From NCBI RefSeq assembly GCF_000744825.1, contig NZ_JQMR01000001.1:1054001-1118000 (forward strand): 64,000 nt of DNA. Reading direction: 5' to 3'. Shown here piece after piece: positions 1 to 7,367 of the stretch. Position 1 is the first letter of the stretch. Every line of letters begins with the position of its first letter. The notes below the pieces were generated by a model. That model saw only the letters and a program-made list of their open reading frames with translations, did no database searches and was not told where the DNA came from. The DNA is from Carnobacterium mobile DSM 4848 (lineage in GTDB: Bacteria; Bacillota; Bacilli; Lactobacillales; Carnobacteriaceae). Position numbers and translations under genes: made by a program.

Positions 1-1
1 C

Positions 2-58
2 TTGATTGAAAAAGTTTATGTGAAAGCTGATGAAATCAAGGTTAATTGGAAGTTCTAA
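2..58 (+). CDS. C-terminal end of a putative large serine recombinase (partial)
   Basis: The first bases of the window stay open in one frame and stop with TAA at 56-58. They encode 18 residues ending in KVNWKF. A short charged or hydrophobic strand ending in a W-K/N-F-like motif is typical of the C-terminus of large serine integrases of the TP901-1/A118 type. The stop lies 25 bp from an attachment-like core inside comGC, which is where such an integrase gene is expected. Only the tail is visible, so the family call rests mainly on context. The rest of the gene lies left of the window. Confidence 0.5.
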   Translation: MIEKVYVKADEIKVNWKF

Positions 59-130
59 CTAAACATATTTACTATACATCATCTCAATTAAAGTGAAACC
101 GTTATCATTTAACTTTTTTTGTTTTCTCAT
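59..130 (-). pseudogene. comGC: comGC, truncated by element insertion after the prepilin motif
   Basis: ComGC is the major pseudopilin of the DNA-uptake machine. Its reading frame starts at ATG 130, overlapping the comGB stop by one base (TAATG). It encodes MRKQKKLNDNGFTLIEM, which carries the prepilin peptidase site G-FTLIE. It then runs into foreign sequence (MYSKYV) and stops after 23 codons; family members are about 100 residues. The pilin helix and globular part are lost, so transformation pili should not form unless the element excises. This mirrors the known disruption of com genes by prophages in Listeria (comK) and streptococci (comYC). Confidence 0.85.
76..100. other. Phage/element attachment junction inside comGC (att core TCAAT)
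   Basis: The sequence CATCTCAATTAAAGTGAAAC around 79-98 closely matches, from memory, the comGC-borne attB of phage TP901-1, whose crossover core is TCAAT (here 84-88). Bases to the right encode the normal ComGC N-terminus on the minus strand (GFTLIEM). Bases to the left no longer encode pilin and belong to the integrated element. This is one of the two hybrid att sites. The other, with the 3' part of comGC, must lie outside the window. Confidence 0.7.
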
Positions 131-1203
131 TACACGATCCCCTCCATCATTGAAAAACTGGGCAGTAATAAAGCTAAGTAAATACATAAAATAAAGAAAG
201 CTACCAAAAGGAAAATAAATGGCTGAATCCAGCCAAGCATTTTTTGCAATTGGTGTACCATACGTTCCTGGCAATCTTCAGCATAAATAGCCAGTTCGCT
301 TGCTAATTGACTAGTCGCTTCTCCATGCAAAATAATCAAACCCAATTCTTTGTTGAAAAACGGCCATTCACTCATGGATTCTTTAAAATTTAAACCTGAT
401 TTTAGTTTTTCTTCCATTATACTGGCTACTTCCCGCATTAAAGCGGTTGTTTCTTTTGCTTGCATCAATTCAATTATTGCATTCATTTGATACCCGCTTT
501 TAAGCAATTGACTCCATTCGTAACTAAAAAAGTGAGTATAGTACAACCGCAATAGATTGCTAGCCAATGGAATTTTCATATAAAAAGTAGCTTGTTTGAT
601 AGCTGACCATCTTTTTAATTCTCTGAAAATCAGTATAAAAATGAGTAAGCAAACTAGTCCGGAAATCAATAATATAGTAGGGAATTCTTCTATGAATCCT
701 ATCGCAAATCGATTGATCCATGAAAGGTTGCGAGCAGATGTATCATAAAGTTGCTGGAAATTTGGTAATAAAACCAAACGCATAGCAATTAAAATTCCTA
801 TCATAAAGACCATCAAAACCAATGGATATTGTAATAACCTGAATAGTTGCTTTTTTTGTTTATTTTTAGCGTCTAAATACTGGCCGCTTGAATAAAGTGC
901 TTCTGCGAACCGACCATGAATCAGGGATAAATAAACTTGGGTAGATACACGTTCAGAAAAACCAAGGCTTTTGATAATTTCATCAAACCGTTCCCCATTT
1001 TCTAATTGTTTCAAGATTATTTGAATCCACTGGTTTTCTTTCGGCATGATCGTTGCTAAAAAAAGCAAGGCTTCCCTTAAGGTGAAGCCTTCTTGAATTA
1101 ATGAAGCTAATTTCATTAAAAATGATGCTTGCACAGCTATCAGGGGTACTTTATGGGATTTGGTATTTTTGAAAATTTTTTTTAGTAATAAAACCATAAG
1201 CAT
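130..1203 (-). CDS. comGB: ComGB, competence type II secretion-like platform protein
   Basis: This 357-residue polytopic protein is the inner-membrane platform of the competence pseudopilus and works with the ATPase ComGA. It has the two T2SSF-type domains and hydrophobic segments at about 119-143, in the middle around 175-195, and at the extreme C-terminus (FIFLLVAFFILCIYLALLLP). The ATG at 1203 has an AGAAAGG ribosome site and lies inside the 3' end of comGA, a 53-bp overlap that suggests coupled translation. The gene is intact, but its operon partner comGC is broken downstream. Confidence 0.9.
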   Translation of the reverse strand: MLMVLLLKKIFKNTKSHKVPLIAVQASFLMKLASLIQEGFTLREALLFLATIMPKENQWIQIILKQLENGERFDEIIKSLGFSERVSTQVYLSLIHGRFAEALYSSGQYLDAKNKQKKQLFRLLQYPLVLMVFMIGILIAMRLVLLPNFQQLYDTSARNLSWINRFAIGFIEEFPTILLISGLVCLLIFILIFRELKRWSAIKQATFYMKIPLASNLLRLYYTHFFSYEWSQLLKSGYQMNAIIELMQAKETTALMREVASIMEEKLKSGLNFKESMSEWPFFNKELGLIILHGEATSQLASELAIYAEDCQERMVHQLQKMLGWIQPFIFLLVAFFILCIYLALLLPSFSMMEGIV

Positions 1204-2218
1204 ACGCCTTTCTCAATAAACAGTTGAATGATCTGGATGTATTTTCCGATGATTCTTCAAAAGAAAAATCAGCAGATAGACAATGCTGCAACTGCTTTTT
1301 CGCTAGTACTTCATAAATAACTGCTCGTTTCTCATAGATGTCTAAATGTGTACAGTTAATTTGACAATCTCCTTCACAAAAAGGGCAGCTTTTTGGAATT
1401 AATTTTTGGAAAATCACTCCTAAAAGAGTTTGCTTCAGCTGCTCCATGCTTACACCAAGTTCTAACAGCCGGGAAAGTACGCCTACAGCATTTTTTGCAT
1501 GAATACTGGCAATCATCAAATGACCTGTAAGGGCTCCGCGCATTACCATTTTTGCCGTTTCTTCGTCTCGAATTTCGCCAACAATCAATGTATCTGGATG
1601 GTGTCTTAAACTCGACCTTAGCAGACTCTCATAAGAAATCCCAGCTTTTTCATTGATTTGTGTTTGTAAAAAAGCTGGTTCTTCTATTTCTATGGGGTCT
1701 TCGACTGTGATAACTTGTTGTTTATTTTCAGAATGGCAATCACGGATCAACTGGTACATTGTCGTTGTCTTTCCTGAACCAACTGGGCCTGAAAATAACA
1801 GTAATCCACTTTTAAAACGGACCAAATCGGTCATTTCCTCAACTTCTTGTTGAAAAAAAGCAGTTTGTTTTAAGGTTCCCATATTATTTTGAATTAATAA
1901 GCGGATCACCAAAGATTCTTGACCACGGAAATTAGTGATTGTTGAAAAACGTAAAGCTTGCTTTTTTTTGTTTATCTTTATTTGAACAGAACCGCTTTGG
2001 GGTTTTCTTCTTTCGCCAACATCCATATTTCCAAGATATTTAAAGTAAGAAATCAATCGGTTGCCTTCTTCTTGTGTCAGTAACAGCATCTGCAGCAATT
2101 CCCCACTGATTCTGAAAAATAGTATATACTGATTTAATTCAGGTAAAATATGAATATCGCTGGCTCCTTTAGTCTGCGCATCTAATACGATATGTTCAGC
2201 AAATTGTTCTATCTCCAT
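1151..2218 (-). CDS. comGA: ComGA, competence pilus assembly ATPase
   Basis: This 355-residue secretion ATPase of the GspE/PilB family powers pseudopilus assembly for DNA uptake. The Walker A motif GPVGSGKTTT lies near residue 145, and the Asp box and Walker B region (DTLIVGEIRDEET) near 205-220. The N-terminal motif KGASDIHILP is typical of ComGA. It is the first gene of the comG operon. The start ATG at 2218 has only a weak AGAAAG ribosome site, which suggests low or regulated expression. I found no clear SigX/ComX box in the upstream 300 bp. Confidence 0.92.
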   Translation of the reverse strand: MEIEQFAEHIVLDAQTKGASDIHILPELNQYILFFRISGELLQMLLLTQEEGNRLISYFKYLGNMDVGERRKPQSGSVQIKINKKKQALRFSTITNFRGQESLVIRLLIQNNMGTLKQTAFFQQEVEEMTDLVRFKSGLLLFSGPVGSGKTTTMYQLIRDCHSENKQQVITVEDPIEIEEPAFLQTQINEKAGISYESLLRSSLRHHPDTLIVGEIRDEETAKMVMRGALTGHLMIASIHAKNAVGVLSRLLELGVSMEQLKQTLLGVIFQKLIPKSCPFCEGDCQINCTHLDIYEKRAVIYEVLAKKQLQHCLSADFSFEESSENTSRSFNCLLRKAYAYGFITKKNFQKYQIP

Positions 2219-2525
2219 ACTTTCTGCCGATACATTGTCTCAATCTAGGCCCTCTAATTGAACTTGGGTATCTGGCCATTCCCTCCTTTTTATTTTTTAT
2301 CTTGTTTCTTTCAGTTTTTTCCCCCTCCTTTAACAACTTTTACTCTCCACTCTAACTATCTGCATCTTTTTCTATTTCTATTTTTTTTAATAAAAAAATA
2401 TCTATTAGAGAATTCAATCTACTAGATTATTTCCTGCTGCTTTAACAAGCGACTAATTTAGCCACTAAAAAAATACTTGTCCCTTACCAATTGATAAGGA
2501 ACAAGTATTTTTTAAATTTATTGAC
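2219..2525. other. comG-yebC intergenic region
   Basis: About 300 bp of AT-rich sequence lies upstream of comGA. It holds the yebC terminator (2467-2513) at its right edge and two purine-rich GGAGG-like stretches on the minus strand with no convincing reading frame behind them. No competence promoter box of the TACGAATA type was seen, so how comG is switched on here remains open. Confidence 0.5.
2467..2513 (-). terminator. Intrinsic terminator of yebC
   Basis: A perfect 10-bp stem, AAATACTTGT with ACAAGTATTT, surrounds an inner CCTTA/TAAGG helix. On the minus strand a T-run follows, directly downstream of the yebC stop. Confidence 0.9.
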
Positions 2526-3251
2526 TTACATTTCTGCATTATGAAAGACTTCTGAAACATCGTCATCATCTTCTAATTTATCCAACATTTGTTCAAAAAT
2601 AGCTTTTTTATCTTCTGGCATTTCAACGGTTGTTTGAGGAACCATTGTTACTTCTGATTTAGCCAAAGTGTAGCCTTCTTTTTCTAAAGCATCACGGACT
2701 GCTGGAAAATCAGATGGATCTGTATAAATTTCAAACACTTCTTCTGAAGTCTCCATTTCTTCTCCGCCCGCTTCTAAAACGCTCATCAGCATAGTATCTT
2801 CATCCACATCTAAGCCTTCGCGTTCAATTGCAATATATCCTTTACGTTCAAACATATAGCTGACAGAACCTTTTTCACCCATCGTTCCGCCATTTTTATT
2901 GAAAGCAACACGTACGTTCGTACCTGTCCGATTTAAGTTATCTGTTAAAGCATGTACTAAAACAGCGATGCCGTTTGGTCCATACCCTTCATAAGTTACT
3001 TCATCATAGTTTTCATTTTCTGCTGTATTACTGCCTTTTTTTATGGCACGTTCAATATTGTCATTTGGCATATTATTTGACTTTGCTTTATCCATCACCA
3101 TGCGCAATGAAGGATTTGTGCTGGGGTCAGGTCCACCGCTTTTCACAGCCATATAAATTTCTCTTGATATTTTTTGAAAAATTTTGCCGCGTTTTGAATC
3201 TTGTGCATTTTTACGTCCTTGGATATTATTCCATTTTGAATGTCCTGACAT
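2526..3251 (-). CDS. yebC: YebC/PmpR family protein (TACO1-like translation factor)
   Basis: This 241-residue member of the YebC family opens with the diagnostic [21 protein letters not shown]. YebC proteins were first called transcriptional regulators. More recent work links family members to relief of ribosome stalling at proline stretches. The length is standard and the acidic C-terminus ([16 protein letters not shown]) is typical. ATG 3251 follows a GAGGGAATGG ribosome site. It is monocistronic with its own terminator and sits just upstream of the comG operon. Confidence 0.93.
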   Translation of the reverse strand: MSGHSKWNNIQGRKNAQDSKRGKIFQKISREIYMAVKSGGPDPSTNPSLRMVMDKAKSNNMPNDNIERAIKKGSNTAENENYDEVTYEGYGPNGIAVLVHALTDNLNRTGTNVRVAFNKNGGTMGEKGSVSYMFERKGYIAIEREGLDVDEDTMLMSVLEAGGEEMETSEEVFEIYTDPSDFPAVRDALEKEGYTLAKSEVTMVPQTTVEMPEDKKAIFEQMLDKLEDDDDVSEVFHNAEM

Positions 3252-3356
3252 TCCATTCCCTCATTTCATTGTGTATTTAGGCAAACAAGCCTTATCTATT
3301 TTACCAAAAAACCTACCATCGAGCAAACTTTTCTTTAATAACAATGTGGTTTTATC

Positions 3357-3884
3357 TTAACGTAAAGAACGAAAACTTTTTTTTCGTTTCTTTTTAGGAC
3401 TATGAAAAAAGAAAAAGAGCAGCGCTAGTATGATTGCAGTCATTGCTCCTATACTATCTAATTGAACGTCTTGCAGCAAAGGCGTTCGGTTAGGTGTGAT
3501 GCCTTGATGGAATTCATCGACAGCAGCATACCCAGTCGTTAAGAACCATGAAACTAATGCCGCCAAACTTATACTTGTCATTTTATTTTTCAGTCCTAAA
3601 AACCAGCATAAGCCCAATAAAAAGTAAGTTCCGAAATGAGCTCCTTTGCGAATAAAAAATTCTATAAATTTACTATAACCTAAAGCTGAGATACTGACCT
3701 CGCTTTCAGAATAAGTAAATTGCACATTACTCAATACGTTTTTTAATGGTTCTTTCGCTAATAACTGATCTAATACAGGTGTAATAGACTGTTTTTCATA
3801 TGGCTGAGAAGAACTATAGAATAATACAATCATAATAGCTAATGCTAATCCGATAAATAAATTGTCTTTTGTTGCTAAGCGCAT
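3357..3884 (-). CDS. VanZ-like membrane protein
   Basis: This 175-residue protein has about four membrane segments and the VanZ signatures: RKGAHFGTYFLLG near residues 79-91, and DEFHQGITPNRTPLLQDVQLDSIGA near 123-147. VanZ from vancomycin-resistance clusters gives low-level teicoplanin resistance. Most chromosomal relatives have no assigned role in the cell envelope. A strong GGAAGGAAGG ribosome site precedes ATG 3884. The gene is alone, and nothing nearby suggests glycopeptide resistance. Confidence 0.85.
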   Translation of the reverse strand: MRLATKDNLFIGLALAIMIVLFYSSSQPYEKQSITPVLDQLLAKEPLKNVLSNVQFTYSESEVSISALGYSKFIEFFIRKGAHFGTYFLLGLCWFLGLKNKMTSISLAALVSWFLTTGYAAVDEFHQGITPNRTPLLQDVQLDSIGAMTAIILALLFFFFHSPKKKRKKSFRSLR

Positions 3885-4020
3885 TTCTTTCCTTCCTTCC
3901 TTCCTTTCACCAACCTGCCTTCTAGATTTAATACAAACTATAAAAAGGCAGCGTTATTTACAACTCACTATCATCAGTATAGCAAAAAAAACTTTTTTTC
4001 TATAGAAAAATAAAGTAAAG

Positions 4021-4056
4021 TAGCGTTCTATCATTGCTGATAAAACGCTGCTTGGT
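4021..4056 (-). terminator. Probable terminator of mgtA
   Basis: AGCGTTCTATCA pairs imperfectly with TGATAAAACGCT across a 4-base loop. Minus-strand T-rich sequence follows, just after the mgtA stop. Confidence 0.55.
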
Positions 4057-4079
4057 TTGCATTCTCTATTCTATTCTCT

Positions 4080-6698
4080 TTATAACCATTGTTTATTTAC
4101 TTTAATATAAATATCTTTAACTATTTGAGTTAATACAATATAGGCTAAAACGATTAGAATCATCCATTTCCAGTAATTTTCCGGTAAAGCTACAAAATCA
4201 AAGAAGGTACCGAATGTGCTTCCTGGAATCAATACAGCAGCCGCTACAACGGCAATTGTTGAGAGTATCACACTCATGCTGGCTCTGCTTTGGATAAAGG
4301 GTATTTTTTTCGTTCTAATGACGTGTACGACAACTGTTTGAGTGATCAACCCGATCACAAACCAGCCGGAGTGGAATAAAGCAGCGTCTTGGACAGTATT
4401 GGCATGGAAAACAAACCACATCAGCATAAAGGTTAAGATATCAAAAATAGAACTGATCGGTCCCACACTAAAAGTAAATTTTAATAAATCAGACGTTCCC
4501 CATTTAGCTGGTTTTATTAAATCTTCCTCATCCATCTTATCCCAAGGAATCGTTAATTGAGCAACATCATAGATCAGATTTTGGACTAAGAGTTGAATCG
4601 AAAGCATTGGTAAGAACGGTAAAAAGGCACTGGCTACTAATACACTAAAGACATTTCCAAAGTTCGAACTGATGGTCATTTTAATGTATTTCATCATGTT
4701 GCCAAAAACAGTCCGACCTTCTAACACGCCATCTTCTAAAACCGTTAAACTCTTTTCTAACAGAATGATTGAGCTAGCTTCTTTCGTAATATCGGCTGCA
4801 GTATCAACAGAAATTCCTACATCAGCTGTTCTTAAAGCAGGGGCATCATTGATACCATCACCCATAAATCCAACGGTGTGCCCTTTCTGTTGCAATAATT
4901 CAATGATTCTTGCTTTTTGGGTAGGGTTTAACTTCGCAAAAAGATTGACCTCTTCTGTTGCATCCATCAATTTTTTATCATCCATTGTCTCAAGTTCCGT
5001 GCCAAGAATCACGCGGTTTACTTCAATCCCAACTTCTTTGCAGATTTTTTGAGCAACGATCTCGTTATCGCCAGTCAACACTTTTACGTTCACGCCATGT
5101 TCATGAAGCGACTGAATAGCTGTGATCGAAGATTGTTTCGGCGGATCTAAGAACCCCATGAATCCTACTAACACCATGTCTGCTTCATCTTTAATAGAAT
5201 AAACAGCTGAATCATGCACATTTTTCTTGTAAGCAACGCCTAAAGCACGCATGCCTTCTTTATTCATTTTGATACTGACTTCTTCCATTGTTTTTTGTAA
5301 TTCTGGTGTCAATGAAACAACTTCGCCGTTTAATTCAACATACTGACAAACTTTCAGCATTTCTTCTACTGCACCCTTGGTAATCATCAACTGCTGATCT
5401 CCTGCTTTGACAGCTACCGTTAAACGACGTCTTGAAAAATCGAATGGAATCTCATCGATTTTTTCAATTTTCTCTAATTCACTTTCTTCACGGTTTTCAC
5501 TAAAGTATTCAATAACAGCGTGATCCATCACGTTTTTCCAACCCGTTTGGTAATTTGAATTCATATAGGCTAATTCTAAAACTCGGTCGCTTTCTTCTCC
5601 GATCGGATTTATATGGCGTACCAAAACAACTTTATCTTCTGTGATGGTTCCAGTTTTATCTGTACATAAAACATCCATGGCGCCTAAGTTTTGAATAGCA
5701 TTTAGTTCTTTAACAATTACTTTTTTCTTAGACATTGTAATTGCGCCTTTAGCTAAGTTGCTTGTGATGATCATCGGCAGCATTTCTGGTGTGAGGCCGA
5801 CTGCTACTGCGATTGAGAAGAAGAACGCCTCCCCCCAATCGCCTTTTGAAATCCCATTGATCAAAAATACAATAGGCACCATAACCAGCATAAAGTTGAT
5901 CAATAATTTACTGACATTTTTTACTCCGCGGTCGAAACTCGTTTCTCCTCTAGATTTAGAAGATTTAGCAGCAATGTCTCCAAAGAAAGTATCTTCTCCC
6001 GTTTTTAATACGACTACTTTTCCTTGTCCGCTCAAAACATCTGTACCCATAAAAGCTAAATTGTGAAGGTCCAAAGCCGTCATATTCGCGTCTTTTTTCT
6101 CATTCTCGATATGAACAAATTTTTCAATTGGCATTGATTCGCCCGTTAATGACGATTGATTGACGAATAAGTCTTTGGCCCAAATCAAACGAGCATCAGC
6201 TGGAATCAAGTCTCCTGTCGACAAATTAATAATATCTCCAGGAACCACTTCATCAATTGGGGTTTCTTTTGTTACCCCTTCTCTGGTTACTGCACAAGTG
6301 GTTTCAATCAGCTCTTTTAAAGCTAAGCTGGCTTTTTGAGAACGGTATTCTTGAATAAAATGAAGTCCCGCACTAAATAAAATCATTAGGCTCATAACAA
6401 TACTAGCCTCAAAATCTTTAGTAGCAGCTGAGACAACTAATAAAAGTGCTAAAACATAAATAAAGGGATCTTTGAATGCTTGGAGCAACAGTAAATACCA
6501 AGGAATCGGTTTTTGGGAAGCTACTTCATTCAATCCAAATTCTTCTAAGCGTTTTTCCGCTTCTGATTTGCTTAAGCCTGATGCTTCTGTCTTCAATTGT
6601 TTTAAAACCGCTTCTTCTGTCAAGTAACCTAGTTCTTTCAATTGATTGTTTTTAGATTTCTTTTCTGTATAAATGTGTTTTTTTTGATTTGCCATCAT
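4080..6698 (-). CDS. mgtA: Magnesium-importing P-type ATPase (MgtA type)
   Basis: This 872-residue P3B-type ATPase imports Mg2+ across the cell membrane using ATP. Visible motifs are the actuator TGES near residue 186, the membrane motif GLTPEMLPMI near 301-310, the phosphorylation motif DKTGT near 347 and the hinge GDGINDAPAL near 625. Its length and the PEMLP motif fit MgtA/MgtB rather than a calcium pump. Two ATGs in tandem follow GAGGAGG; I take the first. Expression should be governed by the M-box riboswitch upstream, and a 34-codon ORF lies between that switch and this gene. Confidence 0.95.
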   Translation of the reverse strand: MMANQKKHIYTEKKSKNNQLKELGYLTEEAVLKQLKTEASGLSKSEAEKRLEEFGLNEVASQKPIPWYLLLLQAFKDPFIYVLALLLVVSAATKDFEASIVMSLMILFSAGLHFIQEYRSQKASLALKELIETTCAVTREGVTKETPIDEVVPGDIINLSTGDLIPADARLIWAKDLFVNQSSLTGESMPIEKFVHIENEKKDANMTALDLHNLAFMGTDVLSGQGKVVVLKTGEDTFFGDIAAKSSKSRGETSFDRGVKNVSKLLINFMLVMVPIVFLINGISKGDWGEAFFFSIAVAVGLTPEMLPMIITSNLAKGAITMSKKKVIVKELNAIQNLGAMDVLCTDKTGTITEDKVVLVRHINPIGEESDRVLELAYMNSNYQTGWKNVMDHAVIEYFSENREESELEKIEKIDEIPFDFSRRRLTVAVKAGDQQLMITKGAVEEMLKVCQYVELNGEVVSLTPELQKTMEEVSIKMNKEGMRALGVAYKKNVHDSAVYSIKDEADMVLVGFMGFLDPPKQSSITAIQSLHEHGVNVKVLTGDNEIVAQKICKEVGIEVNRVILGTELETMDDKKLMDATEEVNLFAKLNPTQKARIIELLQQKGHTVGFMGDGINDAPALRTADVGISVDTAADITKEASSIILLEKSLTVLEDGVLEGRTVFGNMMKYIKMTISSNFGNVFSVLVASAFLPFLPMLSIQLLVQNLIYDVAQLTIPWDKMDEEDLIKPAKWGTSDLLKFTFSVGPISSIFDILTFMLMWFVFHANTVQDAALFHSGWFVIGLITQTVVVHVIRTKKIPFIQSRASMSVILSTIAVVAAAVLIPGSTFGTFFDFVALPENYWKWMILIVLAYIVLTQIVKDIYIKVNKQWL

Positions 6699-6737
6699 TT
6701 TTTCCTCCTCTTGTCTTACCGGAAAAAATAAGTTTTA

Positions 6738-6842
6738 CTACACTCTTATCCTAACTAAGAGGTTTATGGTAGGTTTACTTATTTTTTCTTTATTTTTCCA
6801 ACAATCATCATCTGGATGATCACTACTAGATCCTTTTTCCAT
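6738..6842 (-). CDS. Short acidic/proline leader ORF upstream of mgtA (34 aa)
   Basis: A 34-codon frame starts at ATG 6842 behind a well-spaced GAGGTG ribosome site and ends 39 bases before mgtA. It lies downstream of the M-box terminator, so it is transcribed only on read-through. The N-terminal part reads MEKGSSSDHPDDDCWK; the rest is basic and mildly hydrophobic. An Asp/Pro-rich N-terminus resembles in style the E. coli MgtL leader, in which such residues destabilise ribosomes at low Mg2+. The resemblance is in composition only. It could instead be a small protein of unrelated function or chance. No homologue is known to me. Confidence 0.55.
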   Translation of the reverse strand: MEKGSSSDHPDDDCWKNKEKISKPTINLLVRIRV

Positions 6843-6935
6843 ACCATTCACCTCTTTCCCATTTTGTTAGGTTTTGTTCTACTGAAAACTAGCTGTTGCT
6901 CATAATGGATAAGTTTTTCAGTTTAATCGACACAA

Positions 6936-7227
6936 CAAAAAAAGTACATACTCTATTCCGCGATAGAGTATGTACCTGAATTGTTTATCTCAAATAAACG
7001 GTTCACATATTTAATACTGAATGAAGTGCAAAACAAATAAAGACACAGTATTAGTTCTCCATCGTCGAGTTTTAGCACTATATGGCGTAGATTATTCATC
7101 AGCTACATTAAATATGGCCTTAATTCGACCATCTCTGTTGACCCATTGGTGTCTCTCGACGTTTTTGGGCAGCAGCATATTTCCATATAGGAGCCTCACC
7201 TAACAGAAGCTTATTCATTTCTTGTCA
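6936..7227 (-). promoter_or_regulatory. M-box (ykoK) magnesium riboswitch with terminator
   Basis: On the minus strand the conserved M-box core is recognisable: TTAGGTGAGGCTCCTATAT just below 7202, then GCTGCTGCCC and CCAATGGGTCAACAG. The aptamer runs to about 7000. A perfect 13-bp terminator stem (GTACATACTCTAT, 6944-6956, pairing with 6963-6975) with a seven-T tail forms the expression platform. M-box RNAs fold with bound Mg2+ and terminate, so mgtA is expressed when magnesium is scarce. Confidence 0.95.
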
Positions 7228-7233
7228 CCTACT

Positions 7234-7262
7234 AAGCTAACTCATCTCAGCGGAGATGTCAA
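7234..7262 (-). promoter_or_regulatory. Promoter of the M-box/mgtA transcript
   Basis: On the minus strand a perfect -35 TTGACA (7257-7262) is separated by 17 bp from TAGCTT (7234-7239). Transcription would start near 7227, right at the riboswitch. Confidence 0.7.
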
Positions 7263-7367
7263 CCAACACGCTGGTTTTAATTTTCCGTAATTTACAAAAG
7301 GATGGTTTTAAACTAAGGACAACTAGATTATAATAAAAGAAGACACATGCAGAAGGGAAGTTTTTAA

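Noticed and set aside
2142-2291. Short frame starting at a GGAGGGAATGG upstream of comGA
   Set aside because: The ribosome site is only one or two bases from the ATG and the frame overlaps the comGA start without any sensible product.
7021-7203. 60-aa plus-strand reading frame
   Set aside because: It lies antisense to the M-box aptamer, has no ribosome site and resembles no protein.
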